Below, piece after piece: positions 21,771 to 35,295 of a stretch of DNA of 64,000 nucleotides; positions within the stretch are counted from its first letter, which is position 1; each line of letters begins with the position of its first letter. Below the pieces are notes generated by a model that had not been told where the DNA came from, ran no database searches, and saw only the letters and a program-made list of their open reading frames with translations. The position numbers and the translations under genes were made by a program. Source of the stretch: Xiphias gladius (taxonomy: Eukaryota; Chordata; Actinopteri; Istiophoriformes; Xiphiidae); contig NC_053412.1 in NCBI RefSeq assembly GCF_016859285.1, forward strand, positions 1,501,289 through 1,565,288, in the 5' to 3' direction.

Positions 21771-24069
21771 ACGGTCCCCTAGTCGTGCTGCTGTAGGACT
21801 AGACTGCCGGGTGACTTCCCATGATGCACCGAGCTCCTCTCTCCTCCTCCACGCATTCATATCCCATCAATGCTCGTCACTAGACCTCTTCTCTCTCTGG
21901 CGGCTTGGTGCCCCCCCCGTGTGGCGAGGGCAAAATAACCCGGACTCCCAAAGGTGAACACATGAGCATCATGTCAAAACCGATTGATGAAATGAAAACC
22001 AGATGGCACTGCAGTCTGACTATCAGGCCTCTCTGAGAAACAAAACGAAGAGAATCTGAGACGAACCGAGACCAGCGGTAACGACAGAAAAGGCCGTTTA
22101 ACGGCGTTCAAACTGTCTGCGGGTCAGTCGGTAGGACTGGAGGTTCGCTACTGCTGCTTCCAGCGTTTTAGCCGCTAACTCTTAATCTGTGGATATCTGA
22201 CACTGACACAAAATGAACTGCTGACCATAAAAAAAAAAAACCACAACAAAAATCCACCAGATGTCAAGAGCATGACTGATCCCAGCGGAATGACGCTGTT
22301 GCCGAGACTAAAGGGCAACACAAGCCCATGTGACACAGCATCCAGCGCCCTCTTCTATTGTTTCCTGTTCACGCCCACGCAAATGGGCAGCGTCGGTGTC
22401 TGACATCGACACATCCTGGCCACTGAAGCTCGACTACTTCTACTGTGGGGGGGGCGTCAAATGATGCAAAACTACCAGAGATCGTTGCCCTTGTGAGGCA
22501 ACAAAAAAAGCAAAGCGGGTCCCGAGGGCGGCAACGCGGGAGATGCCGCGTAGCTGCCTAAACCAAAAGCGTAACAGCGACACCATCTCAGACTCGGCTT
22601 TTCAGGCTCAGCTCCAAGCCGCTGAAACTCATCGTCCACTAGTCTAAGCGAACGTCTGCTGTCAAACTTCACGTCTAAACGCGCGCTCTGCCTCCGTGAC
22701 CACCGAGAATCCTGCCTCCACACACGCACACAGTCTCACGCGCCGAGGCGGGAGACGCGATTCATTTTGCATCCGTGCATCCTAACGAGCTACGACCCAG
22801 ACAGAGAAATGTCTGCAGAGCAAATGAAGGAAGCTTTTTCAAACCGGGTCTGATTACGTCATCAAACGTGGAGACGATCAATACCCCCGTCGACTTTACT
22901 CTTTGTTCTCTTCGAATGTGCCAGGAAATTCAAACGTAAGATTTCAAATTCTCTTTCTGCGTCCTCTTTGCCACCTTGATGGTTTCTGATCACTCCCTGT
23001 GCACTGAATTCAGTTCCTGCTCGGTGTCCGCAGCCCCGTCATTCGTTAAATCTGTTCACGAAGCGTTCATCTAAAAATATTTCGGTTCCTTTTTGGTAAT
23101 TAAAGCTTCTCTATGGCGCCCGCCAAAGAGCAGGAATTAGGAAGCCTCAGTAGAAACTGCCCTGCTCCGGACCCATAAACTGTTTTCATTTTCATCAATT
23201 CTTTAGGCCGAAAGTCGAGTTGAATCGAAAATGAAGGAAACTATCTGCAGTTTTTTCCTCGCTTTATTGTTTCAAGTAAGATTTTAGGACTGCACGGCTT
23301 CTCGAGATGCACATTTCAGCAGTGTGTGTGTGTGTGTGTGTGTGTGTGCACCGGGCGACACCCAGCTGTGTTAATCCCCTCAGACGAGGCCTCCCTGTCG
23401 GGGTCGGAGGGTGTCGCTCCCCGACCGAACTCTTCCGTCGTTCAGCTTCAGCCAATAAGACGAAGCCAAACCCCCGTGACCTCATCAGCGATTGTCTGGC
23501 CGGCCATATGTTTTAACATGTTCTCCTACTGCTTGTATCAACCTGGTGTACGAAAAACAAACAAACGAACAGCAACAACAACAAAAAGCACTGGGGTGGT
23601 CAGAAGAACTGAGCCGTGGCCTGAAATACTGAAGCCACGTTCAACTCTGACCCATTTTCGTCGGCGTTTTCCTACAAACTGGACGATTGAGACCAAATTT
23701 CTGTCGACTCCAAACCATGGAACACGTCAGGAGAGATGGAAACTAACCAGTTACATTCACTCAAGTGCTGCACTACTACAACTGAACCAATGATCCAACC
23801 AATCGATCAGCTGACTCGCAGAGAATTAAAACAACTATCTTGACAATCAATCGCTTGTTGAAGTTATTAGTGATGCGAACACATCAGACAGACTCTGGTT
23901 TCAGCTTCTTGAATGTGAGTATCATTGGAACCGAATATCTTTGGGTTCTGGACTGTTGTCGTGGAGATGTTATTTTTTGTCACTGCTTCCTGACATTATA
24001 TCTAAACGTAACTAAGCCAATATCGAATAATAATAATACAGAAAATAATATGTTGCAGTTTTAAGTTGT

Positions 24070-24300
24070 AGGTTCTGGTATTTTACTGCATTTTTAAATT
24101 GAGTATTTGAAGACGTTTGACTTTTCCTCCACTTCATTTATTTCCCTGCACAAGTTGCCGCTTGCTTTGCAGATTCAGATTTTACACTAAACATGACATG
24201 AGATCTCACGGTGGCGTGAAAACCATCTCTCTTTGGCTTTCCTTCATTTGATTATTGGTACTTTTACTCTAAGGAGTTGAGTACATTTTCATTACGTCAC
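24070..24300. repeat. Interspersed repeat family A copy
   Basis: Shows ggtattttactgcattttt, ccacttcatttatttc, tttgcagattcagattttaca and ggtacttttactctaaggagttgagtacatttt, the signature strings of the family seen elsewhere in the window. Confidence 0.6.
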
Positions 24301-27026
24301 GTTTCAGAGGGTTTGTAACTCAGCTCCCGTAACCAAAAGAAACTCACATGAGCAGAGGCGGTGAAAGTGGAAAGAGTTCGGAGGAAGATAAAACCGAAAA
24401 AGTAAAGAGATACAATGAAAGAGATAGAAAAAGGAGAGGGAAAAGAAAAGACGCCTTCCCACCGTGTTGTGTTACAGCCTCAGGGTGCATTACTCCCCGC
24501 AGTTCAGCTCCTTGCCCCATGTCTTTGCACTGGCGATGATTCAAAACAAGAGAAACACACACTCACAAACTTCCCTGTGTCAAAAACAGGTACAACATGG
24601 GAAAAAAAAGAACGCAGGCGCACAGTGAAGTGAAAAAGTCTGCTCACATTCGTACGAACATTGAACTTCCAGCTCCTGAACTTCAGCATCTTGTTTAGCT
24701 TAATACTTAGAAAATCATTCATTCCTTTCGTGAGCGTGAACGTTTGGGAAAACGCATGAAAAAGCTCGTAAAACAAACGACATTAAAATCAACCACTGTT
24801 GTGCTTCACACCAGACTAAACTCTTCAAACGTGTAAAACAACATGTTTCCACTTGACTTGGAATCATCTATTCCGACAACCACCAGAGACCAGACCAACC
24901 AGGAAACATTTAACTTAATTCACAATCACTGAGCATCCTGTTCCGTCTCTCACTCGTTTTATGAGCACAGAGACAAAGTATGGATGTTGTTACATAAAAT
25001 GACATTAACACTTAAAATAAATATAGACTTGAATAATATTTAAAGCGATCACTATTGCCTAACAACAAAACAAAACTGGAATTGATTTTGACGACAAAAT
25101 ACGATCATATGGCCACGATGCTCTTCCACTGAAAGCCAATAACTGATCATTTTGAGATATTTCCCAGCCCTGCATCCAGATAACGACTTAGTGGCAAGTA
25201 CAATCTGACCTCCAGTCACAAAGTGCAACGGACTGAGCCGAATCTCCTCCTCTCTCCGTCACTGACCTGGGAAATCTGCCGGTGCGACCGAGGCTGCAAC
25301 ATGTTCCCGTCCAAAAACCTCTTCCCTCCGAATGCCGGCAGTTTAATGAGAGAATGAGCCGGAGCGCGCGGTGCGGGACAGACGCCTCCCTGTCACTCGG
25401 TGTCATGCACAAGCCGTCCAAGGTAACAGGCTGGCGGGTGAGCTGCCAGCGTCCCGCCGCTCGCAGCGGAAGACCGAGTGTGTCACCGGTTTTCACGTGT
25501 CAGCTTCCGGGACGGAGACAGCCAGGGAGAGGGGCTGCTGTCGTCAATCGCCCTGCCGATGACCTGGCACGCCAGCTGCCATCCCTCGGCGCGGGTCAGT
25601 CAATACCGGCCGGGGGTTGCTGTGGAAACGTGACAGCGTGCAGGGGAGGTTGTGGCTGATGGCAGCAGCATCGTGACGTGTGTGTGTGTGTGTGTGTGTG
25701 TGTCTCATCACGTGTCTCACTGACAAAAGGCAGGTCAAATTGGTCAGGACACGACGGGACAGGACAGCACGGCACAGCCCCAAGAACAGCAGCTCAACGT
25801 GACGCAGAAAACCTGCTGCCCAGGGAAGGCTGGGAATAAAAACCACTTCAGAGAAAACACAGGGGACGGTCGAGAGAGAGTCTTCCTTCGTCCTCACCCC
25901 AGCTTCTGCCTCTCACGGAGACGGACGTACATTTTGCTGAAAGATAAAGCCTTAGTGATCTTTCAGAAAACCGACAAGATCTCTGAACAACATTTCCTGT
26001 TGTGAAGGTTTTCAGACACCGGTCTGTCCGTCTGGATCCAAAAAATGACTCTGTCTGCTGCACAATAAAAAAAGAAGACTCATACCCATTTGCCCAGTGG
26101 CAGCTCAGTTTGAAAATCCATTAAAGATCGTAGGAGAACAATGCAAATCCCTCGGATTTTGAGTAAGTTCCGTATATAAACAAAGAGGCTGCCCCATAGA
26201 GCTCTGATTGCTGAGTTAGAAAGATGCAAATCAGAATCTCTAATTGTTCAGCATCTTCGGAAAGCAGCAGAGGAGAGGTGTTTTTTCTGACATCTAAATA
26301 AATGTAAACAAACGGACAATGAGTCTCTGTGCTTATCTTTTTGTTTCTGCTAAAAAACGTGTACCTTTCTCGTCGAAAACAGCTGCGGTGATCGAGATGA
26401 TCAGACGACGAAGGCGTTCAGAGACCGAGGCTTCGCGTCCGCCTCCAAATCCACACCGCACAGAACAAGAGCAACACTTGTTCAGACGCATGTAGTTCGC
26501 AGCACTCGTCGGCTCTCACCCACAAACACCGGCACGACTCTGCGAGGATTAGGCACGACCGCCGGCGCCGAGAGGCCGAGGCGTTCTCACACCTCCTCAG
26601 ACTCTCGCTGAGCAGGTTACATAAGGCTGAGAGTGAATGGGCTGCTCCACTTATGAAACCACGTGTGGCTGCTGCCACTTCCTCCGATTGGGCAGAATTT
26701 GGAGAATGTGCTGATGGGGAAACGGTGTGAAGAGGAGGAGAGCGGCAGGAGCAGCAGGAGGAGGAGGAGGGGGAGGAGGAGGGGGAAGACACTGAGGTCT
26801 TTGTCCATGTCAGACTCTGTTTTCGCCCTGACAGACAAACTATTTCAGTCTACGAGATGTAAAAAGCTAATGAAACATCCCGAGTTCCCCGAGCTCGAGC
26901 TGACACCTTGAAATGTGTAGTTTTCTCCAACTACCAGTCTAAAACTCGGAGATATTCAAATTACAATGATGAAGGAAGATGCGAGAAGCCTTTAAGTTTG
27001 AGAACCTGCAACGAGGGAATGTTAAA

Positions 27027-27052
27027 CAATCGATCAATCGATCAATCGATCG
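27027..27052. repeat. Short tandem repeat of AATCGATC
   Basis: Three tandem copies of an 8-bp unit, CAATCGAT-type, each containing the palindrome ATCGAT. Confidence 0.9.
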
Positions 27053-30000
27053 GCGAAGCCGTTCCAACCAGCCTGGGTGTTGGAAAACCCTCCTACCAAG
27101 AGGACGTCTGTGTTAACACTGAGCTCAGTCTGGTTGGAGACCACGAGTTGTCAGACGTAGTTTCAGTGGAATTTCAACGACTATATGTCAGTGTGAAACA
27201 AGTCCTAGTCACCAACTAGGGCTTGGACTTGGAAAGCTTGTACTAGAGTCAGACACGAGATTCAACTGCTTAAGGCTTAAAAACAAAACAAATTCAAGTT
27301 TCGGATTTTGACCCGTTAATATCACGGCCACACACACTGAATATTTCAATACGGGGCTACTGCGTTGAAAGGACTTGATCTCAGCGATGGTCGTCTCATT
27401 TTAGTGGTCAACATTCAGACCAGAGAGACCTGCATCGTCGCTTAAAAATTTGCGTACCGATGCTGAGACCTGCCCAAAAAGGCTTAAGAGCTGCTGTAAA
27501 GGCCTCAAACGGTGCCAAACTCCAGTCCAGTTCTGTACCGGTTGCTAATGGCGAAGAGACCTAACAGACACCAAAAGTTGCCACTGTGCCTCACCCTGGC
27601 AGGACTAAGTGTTAGATGTTCGAACGTGAACCTTCACGTTCACACGCCGCCGCGTCCCACCGAACCGGGATCGAGGATACAAGCCTCTGACGTCTTCTCG
27701 CCGATCACTGCCACATCCGGGCGCCGCTGATAATCCGCCTGTCTGTGCGGTCTGCTCACGGCAGACGCAAAGATAATGAGATTCGGGCGGACGGTGTGCG
27801 GCCTGGAGGCGAGGCCGGGCGCGCTCCGGACGGACAGCAGGTCTTTCACGGTGACTCAGGCTTGTCACTCAAGCTTTCTGTCCGCGTCAACCTTCACAAT
27901 CGTGAAAGACGACGGTTTGCTCTTTCGATTGTTGTTGTTTTGTTTTTTTGTTGGTTTTTTTCAGGACTTCTAGGAACTAAAAACCCCCGTTTGTCTACTT
28001 TTAGGTGACGAGTCAGTCTTGCGTAACTGCCACCCTCCTACAACAAAGGCCTCTTCTCTATTTCACACCAGCTTAATCCTGCTGCTCAGCAGGACTGAAC
28101 ACTCCCTAATCACGCCGCTGCCCCCCCCCCCGGTCCACCACCGCCCGGAGGGAGCCGCTCAGGAATATCAATGATGTTTGTTCCCATGGAGGAGAAACTG
28201 AACACAGAGTGAGAGAAGCACTGGGGATCCGAACAGCTGCTGGGGGAAAAACAAACAAACAAACAAACAAACAAAAAAACGAAACAACCGAAGTGTAGTG
28301 TCGTTCTTTGAGGTGTGATGTCAGGAAATCTGCAGAGTTTGACACCGAAGGTCCAAGAGAGAAAGAGAGACGATGCTCGTGAACACGACGGCCGTTCTTT
28401 ATGAGAAAGTGCAGTTCATGCACCAGGATGAGCACAAGTTTTTCTTTAAACTCCAGCTGCCGTCTCCCCAAATCAAGACAAGACCCCATTTACTGCCATT
28501 AGAGCAGCTGTGATAGGAAAACCCAGTGGTATCAGACCGTCGTGTGATTTCTGTCCGATTCCTGGAAAAGGGGGTCGTAAGCTCTTAAAAAAAAAAAAAA
28601 AAAAAAAAACGGACAATTTTGGCCGATTCAGAGCCTCGGTTCCCAGAGGACGGGACACATTTGTCCCTCTCCATCTGCGACTTAGGTGGACAACACAGGT
28701 TTGGTTGCAGATGGAGCAGAGAGCAGTCACGTTAAAGTCTACGAAATAAAAAAAAGGGTGGAAAAAACCCCCCAAAAAAACGGCCTAACCTTCCCTTTAG
28801 GTTTAGAAAGAGACACTGTTGTCAGGTGCAGTATATCAGACTGTTGTTGGCCTTCAATCAAATGATCATCATTGGGGGGGTAAAAATCAAACCATGTTGA
28901 GGTGGGGGGCTACTGCCCACAGGCCAGTGACAGGAGTCTCTCCATACGATTATCGTGTGTGTAGGGTCCCAAACCTCAGGTTTCAGAACAGTTCCGTAAG
29001 AAACACCTGTTTCATTCCTACAGATGATGGTTTCAGCACGATGTCTCTACAGTTCTCAAGCATAAATAAATAAACTATAAGCCTGTGAACACCAGAAGCC
29101 TGCAGATAAACTCTGTTCAAGTTTAACAGCTTGTGAAAGGCACTGAGCAAGGTCGCAGCCCCAAAAAAAAAGGCTGTGGACAGACAGTTTACAACAGGAC
29201 GACAAAGTCTGCTCACAAAGCGTAACTGTCCCGTATCTTACCTGTAGAGAAGAAACCATAGCCGCCAAACAAAGAACCAGAGAGGAAGTGTTTGAAAGAA
29301 CAAGAAGCACAGCGAAGACAGAACAACCGCCGACAACTGATGCATCATCATCATGACCTCAGAAAACCAATTTACCACCAAGACTCCATCATTATAGAGG
29401 CTAATTTAATAATCCATTTAAATGTGGATGAATTATTCATTTTATTCACATTACGTGTCAGAAACGAACCACAAACGCAACCGTGTCCTGATGTTCGGCT
29501 AATGAGAAAACCAAATGAAGCCAATCAATGTCTGCAGTTACACTTAATTACACGCAGGCGCACGTGCGGGAACAACCCACGATCCTCCGCGTTCGCCCTC
29601 ACGCGCCAGCTCTGGTGACACCTCGGCCCGTGCGATCGCACGGCGGGAGGGTCGATGGCACTCGCAGGGTTCCCAAACGTGAGGAGCTGTGATCATCGGC
29701 TGCCGCCAACACGATTATTTCCGGCTTCGCTGCTTCGGCTGCTGTGAGTAATCAGCAGAGCAGCATTTCCATTTTTCCACTTCAGAGAGTCTAGGTCGGG
29801 CTCTGTGCTCGCCCTGAGGTCACAGAGGAGGTCATGTTAAACAATTTTGGCTCAGCCAGTGTTGTTTGTTTTTTTTTTTTTTTTCCAGATCACGTCGTCC
29901 TCCTCAGCGGGAAGAGCCTGATGAAGAGATGCTGGAACTGGTTGCGAAGATGGAAAAAGCTTAAATCACCCGACGCAAGACTCATCAGAGCTGACACAAG

Positions 30001-30339
30001 TGAAAAGCGCGTCCAAGTGCGATGGATGAAGGTCAAGAGCAGCACGTGTTGAACGCTGACGACGGGGACAGGTTGGAAACCGACGCCCGAGAGCCGCGGA
30101 CCTCCAGGGCCTGAGGGGAAGGACGGGTCAGACGAGATATTGACGGCATATCAGGGGCCAGATCAATCCATTAATTAATTATGAAATCTAAACTTCAAGC
30201 GCTTTATGGGTCCGGCTGCTCCAGTGTGAGGATTCTCCATTTCGTATGATCGCAAACGGATTTTCTTTGAGTTTTGGACCATCAGTCAGAAAAACAAGTG
30301 GAGACGTCGCCTTGTCCTCTCTAGGAAACTGTGATGGAC

Positions 30340-30750
30340 TACGTCAATACTTAAGTTCATCATTTCATGTGAATTAATAATCAACAAACAAAGATAATCG
30401 TTACTTAGGCAGTGAGGCACAGTGTAATACTGCTTGAAAACAATGTTCATTAGGGCGTGAAAAGAAATAAGTACAAATTGTGCATAGTTTTAGGATATTT
30501 CATCAGGTTTTAAAGACTTTTAATGATTGTTTTGATAATATATTGTCTTTTTAATCAATAATTGATCAATTGTTTCATCTATAAAATGTCAGAAATAGTA
30601 GAAAATGTATGTAACAAGATGTCCTCTTCTGTCCGACCAGCAGCCCCAAAAAAAATCAAAAAATATTCATATCTACAAAGAAATGAAACAGAGAAAATGA
30701 CCTAATCTTTCTATTTTCTATCAGCTGACAAACAATTAATCTACTACTTT
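30340..30750. repeat. Interspersed repeat family B copy
   Basis: Has the family strings aatcaataattgatcaattg, tcataaaatgtcagaaatag-like sequence and tgtccgaccagcagcccc. Similar strings occur at about 34.02-34.33, 45.80-46.52, 52.15-52.32 and 62.00-62.32 kb. From memory this is a very common percomorph repeat of uncertain class. Confidence 0.6.
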
Positions 30751-32480
30751 TTCAGAACTAGTCTACATACGACCTTGCTTTCTGCATGAACATACACCAT
30801 ATGTATCGAGAAAGCCGAGCAGGATTTCTGGATAAAATAATCCGGAATCAAAAAACCAGGAGATTTATAACTAAATTTTGCCTGTTTTGCAGAAGACTCC
30901 AGACTCCTCTCAGGCCGCCCAGTCTGCCTCTACGCACCTGTCGGCTCCGACAACAAGCTCTAATTCCTTGAACAAACATCTGGCCCACAGCAGCCCGCAG
31001 GCCTCGGCTCGCTGCTTGAGACTGCGCACTAATTAGCTCGAGTCGGTGAGCCCGTCTTCCCCGTTGGACCCCGAACGCCTCGGAGCAAACTCTGACATGG
31101 GCACGGTGCTTCCTGCGGCTTCTCGGGCTCCCGCTCATGCTGGTGGGAAAAGCAACACGGCAGCAAAACGCAACGTGTTTTCATCAGCAGCTGAAGCTCG
31201 TCGATAAGGTCCAACTCAATCTGCCCGGTCAGTTCGTGCACTTTGGGAATATGTCACCGATTCTGCAGTAAAACGTCATGAGAGAGTCCAGTGGAAAAAA
31301 GTAAAAGTGCAACTAGACTCAAGTTCCACACTTCCCGCCTGCCTGAGAATATTTTTTCTGTATCTATCATCACTCATTTCTCCATTGCGGAAGTCTGCTG
31401 CAGCGCAGTTAGAGCCGAGAGGCAACCTGCCGTTCATCGGATCACAGTGAAGCTGCTGCAGACAGAACAAACTCAGCCTTCTCCACATCAGACTCAGACA
31501 GCACGGGGTGGGGGGGTGGGCAGCACCAAGCAGGAGATGTTGATCCACTAGTAGATCTGAGGAGTCTTGTTGTGGCATTTTCATTCCCCGCGGCGGGCTG
31601 CGGAGCTCGGGCTGTGCCGCCTGACTGAGCTGATAAGACGGCGGCCTGACACACCGGGTGAATACACAAAGAGCACGCAGAGCCAGCTCCGGGTCTGTGG
31701 GGGTTTTTTTTTTTTTAAAATCAGGCAGCCGCTCCGAGTGCCTGAGCAGAAACTCCCCCTCACGTCCTCTCACTGTTTCATAACGTCAGGCTGTGAAGTT
31801 CAAAACACGCCCGGGGTTGTTTCTGTGATGGAATGCCGTCGTTCGCTCTCCCCTCACCTGCCTCGCCTGCCTCGGGTGGCGGAGTCCTACACTTCCCAGA
31901 ATGCCTTTCAGTGACCTCCAGGGAGCATGAATCCACTCATCTTTCACTGGGTTGTATGAGAACAGTTGCTGCCTTTGAACCACTCTCATGGTGTAGTATT
32001 TTTCAGTATGGGACTATCACTATATGCTAGATGTTTAGATAGTTTACACTGTTGCTAGTTGAATGACAATACAATGGACATCAATAAAAATATTTGAATA
32101 AAATTTTTGTTTAAAAAAAAAAAAAAACGGACACTGACTTTCTCTTTTTCAAAAAAGCTCGTTGTCATTCTGGGAACGAGAGAAGGTTCGACAACAGGGG
32201 TTGTCCCCACTTGAAGGCACCACGACGCCAAACCCAACGACGTTTTAGATCGCTGGGACAATTTCTGCTACCACATAACATCTGGACATAGACGTAACAA
32301 TAACAACGGACTACATGTCCACGTCCCAACACTAGACAGTCATGCAAATATTTGGCGCTCACACGATCTGCCTACCGTTCACCCGTGTAACAGGAGCCTG
32401 CCCTCAGCAATTTGACCCCAGTTTAAGTCCCTTCACCTAACCCTGTACGAGCATTTGGTGCATGCGAGCGTTTGTTTAAA

Positions 32481-33662
32481 TACACTCACTTTATTGGGAA
32501 CACCTGCACACCTGCTTCTTCGTGCAGTTACCCAGCCAGCCAATCACGCGGCAGCAGTGCAGTGCGTAAAACCACGCAGGTAACGGGCGTCAGTCAATGT
32601 TCACGTCAAACATCAGGACGCGGAGAAAATGCGATCTGTGATCGTGGCAGGATTGTTGGTGCCAGACGAGCCCGTTTGAGTTTTCCTGAAACTGCTGATC
32701 TCCTGGGTTTTTCAGACTCAACAGTCTCTAGAGTTTTTACTCAGAACGGAGCCAGAAACTAAAAAAAAAAAAAACATCCAGTGAGCAGCCGTTCATGTTG
32801 ATGAGAGAGGTCAGAGGAGAACGTCCAGACTGGTTGGAGCTGACAGCAGGTCCACGGTAACTCAGGTAACTGCTCTTTACAACTGTGGTGAGTAGAGAAG
32901 CATCTCAGGGTAAACAACACGTCCAACCTAGAGGTGGATGAGCTACAACAGCAGAAGACCACGTCGGGTTCCAGTCCTGTCAGCCGAGAACAGAAACCTG
33001 AGGCTGCGGTGGGAACGGGATCACCAAAACTGGACAGTTGAAGGCTGGAAAACGTAGCCTGGTCTGATGGATCTGGATTTCTGCTGAGGCTGCGGATGGT
33101 GGGATCAGAATTTGGCATCAAAAGCATGAATCCATGGACCCAACCTGCCTTGTGTCAGCAGTCCACGCTGGTGGTGGTGGTGTGATGGTTTGGGGAATGT
33201 TTTCTTGACCCGCTATGGCTCCTTAATACCAATCAATCAGGGTTTTAATGCCTCAGCCTGTCCCTGACCACGTGCTTCCCTCCATGGCCACAGTTTACCA
33301 TCTTCTAATGGCTACTTCCTGCAGGATAATGCTCAGTATGTCACAAAGCAAAAGTCATCTCAAACTGGTTTCCAGAACAGCACGGTGGGTTGGATTTCAG
33401 CGGCCTCCACAGTCACCAGATCTGGATCCAGCAGAAAGCTTTTGGGACGTGGTAGAGCAGGAGACCGGCAGCTTGAATGTGCAGCTGACAAATCTGCATC
33501 AATGATGTGACGCAACCACGTCGACATGGAGCAGAATCTCAGAGGAGAGTTTCCAACATTTTGTGGAATCCAGGCCCCGAAGACCTGAGTTTGTTCTGAG
33601 CGCAAATGGAGGAGCTACCCAGTATCAGCGTGGTGTTCCTAATAAAGTGCTCACTGAGTGTA
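32481..33662 (+). mobile_element. Decayed Tc1/mariner-type DNA transposon
   Basis: The element is flanked by TA dinucleotides and has imperfect terminal inverted repeats: cactca...ctttattgggaacacc at the left and, reverse-complemented, cactcagtgagcactttattaggaacacc at the right. Inside on the plus strand, near 32638-32745, is a helix-turn-helix segment (DRGRIVGARRAR, then ETADLLGFSDSTVSRVF). Around 33155-33205 is a GGGGVMVWGMF-like segment, and near 33393-33450 PPQSPDLDPAESFWDVVE, the third-acidic-residue region of Tc1-type DDE transposases. Frameshifts and stops separate these pieces, so it is not functional. Length of about 1.18 kb is below that of many intact Tc1 elements (about 1.3-1.6 kb). 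Confidence 0.85.
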
Positions 33663-34600
33663 TATTGCCACGCCACCAAATGAAAACGTTGCCTTTCCAG
33701 TGGACAGGACGCACATACAGAGGGTCACAGCTGAACGTCACCTGGCTCTGCAGAAAGGGCCCTTCTCAGACCGGGGCCTACGTCGTCTCCTCATTGTTCC
33801 TCATAGCTTCAAATGAATAGAATGAAGATTAGACCCAACTCAACCTGCTGGGAGAAACTCCCAGCCGTGTCTCCAACCTCCGGAGCTTCTCACACGTTTC
33901 CATGAACAAAAAAACCCCAAAAAAACCAAAACACATTAAAAGCCCCAGACTCCCGCTTCGTCCAGGAACTCATCAAGTTATCTGGTTAACTTGAGTTAAA
34001 CCCAGAACAGGTCTCTAACATGGGCTGCACCTAATGACTATTTTCCTTTTTGATTAGTTTATACATTTTCATTTTTTTATGATCGATGGTGATGACATGC
34101 TGAAAAATGCCCACGGTGACTTGTACGAATCCCCTGGTTTTGTCCGACCAACAGTCCAGAACCCAGAGATCGTCCATTAACAACGATATACAACGCTGGG
34201 AAGCAGCAAGTCTTCACATTTAAGACGCTGAAACCAGAGACTGTTTGCATGTTTTGTTGATTAATTCCCGTCGATTGACTTATCCAGTAACAGACTAATC
34301 ATTTAAGCACCCGTAATTCCAAATTTAAGCAGGATTTAATAAATCCAGTTGTCCAGATGACTCCAGATGAATCCAAAAACGAGTCGCTAAGGAAGAACAA
34401 TATTGCAAAATTAAAAAAGCCTATAACTGAATTATTACTTCTACGCTCTTAAATATGAGGAAACCAGGATTAACCTAATCTCAGACTGGTTTGAGACCCC
34501 TTCAGGGACCCCTGGGAGAGCCTGAACTCCACCACTGGTCTGGACATAACACTCTTTGGTAAACACGGCATCCATTCATCCACTCATCCACTCATGCGTT
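33663..34600. other. Non-coding stretch with a family B repeat
   Basis: No gene is recognised. A family B repeat copy lies at about 34020-34330 (tgattagtttatacatttt, tgtccgaccaacagtccagaaccc, gattgacttatccagtaacagactaatc). Confidence 0.5.
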
Positions 34601-34619
34601 ACACCAAGAAGCAACTGAC

Positions 34620-35280
34620 TCTGACTCGATGGTTGACCATCCGGATCAGACACCGCCGAAGCCCGCTGACCTCGATTGGAGCCGAAATATTCCGGATTTG
34701 AGCCCGGTGCCGTCGCCTTAAAGAGGCCCGGTCCCGGTCCCGTCAGAAACCGCCGGTTTCATGATGTTTGGGAGCAGGTGTGTGCGTATGTTGAGACAAA
34801 AGAGACGCACCGTGCGCGTTAACCGGCCACTCACCATCATCCCCGGCGGGTCGACGCGCCTCGTCCGCGTTCACATGACGGCAAAAGCGGCCTCCCGGGC
34901 CAGAAACACCGACCATTTTTCAACGCGTTCGTCCCCGACCTGGGTGTATTCCCGTCGGCGTGGAGCTCCTTCTCTCCCCGGCAGCCTGAAGGGCGGAGGA
35001 TCCCGAGTTACATTGCCGGATATAAAGCAGGGCTGCGCGTGTAAATTGGACATAAGCCGTTGCGCCGTCCAGGCTCCGGTCTGGACGGATGGATGGATGG
35101 ATGGATTTGGGGGGAGGGGGGAGCCGCCGGTGCCTCCGCTGCAAAAAATGACGAGCCCAGACTTGTCGGAGCAGAGCAAAGCCCGCATCGCGTCGACTGA
35201 CTGTCGGCGGTGGGGGTGGAGGAGTCCGCAGCGGCTCCTCCTCCGAGCTTTTAAATACATCCACAAATACACCGAAGTTC
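34620..35280. promoter_or_regulatory. CpG-rich island with a TATA box and a strong minus-strand splice donor
   Basis: A block of about 650 bp with high CpG density in an otherwise AT-richer gene-poor interval. On the plus strand it contains TATAAAGC (35021-35028). On the minus strand it holds a strong donor (exon edge 34835, GATGATG then GTGAGTGG). Long ORFs run on both strands without recognisable homology. It is a candidate orphan promoter, or the distal first exon of tmem198 (intron about 17 kb) or of an unrecognised transcript. Confidence 0.4.
35088..35107. repeat. (GGAT)n short tandem repeat
   Basis: Four to five GGAT units followed by a G-rich stretch (tttggggggaggggggag). Confidence 0.9.
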
Positions 35281-35295
35281 ACTCTGAGTAACGTT

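Larger units (their letters stand above)
21900..32480. other. About 10.6 kb without recognisable genes
   Basis: I scanned the supplied translations and found no conserved domain. Contents include TG runs at 23322-23348 and 25679-25703, a family A repeat at about 24070-24300, a tandem AATCGATC (27027-27052), an (AAAC)n run (about 28245-28275), poly-A near 28587-28610 and a family B repeat at about 30340-30750. GC-rich patches (25.3-25.6 kb, 27.6-27.9 kb) carry long ORFs with no recognisable protein. Confidence 0.45.

Noticed and set aside
34761-35291. 176-codon plus-strand ORF in the CpG-rich island
   Set aside because: No recognisable domain. CpG-rich DNA gives long ORFs on both strands (a 133-codon one lies opposite). 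Only the promoter-like character was kept.
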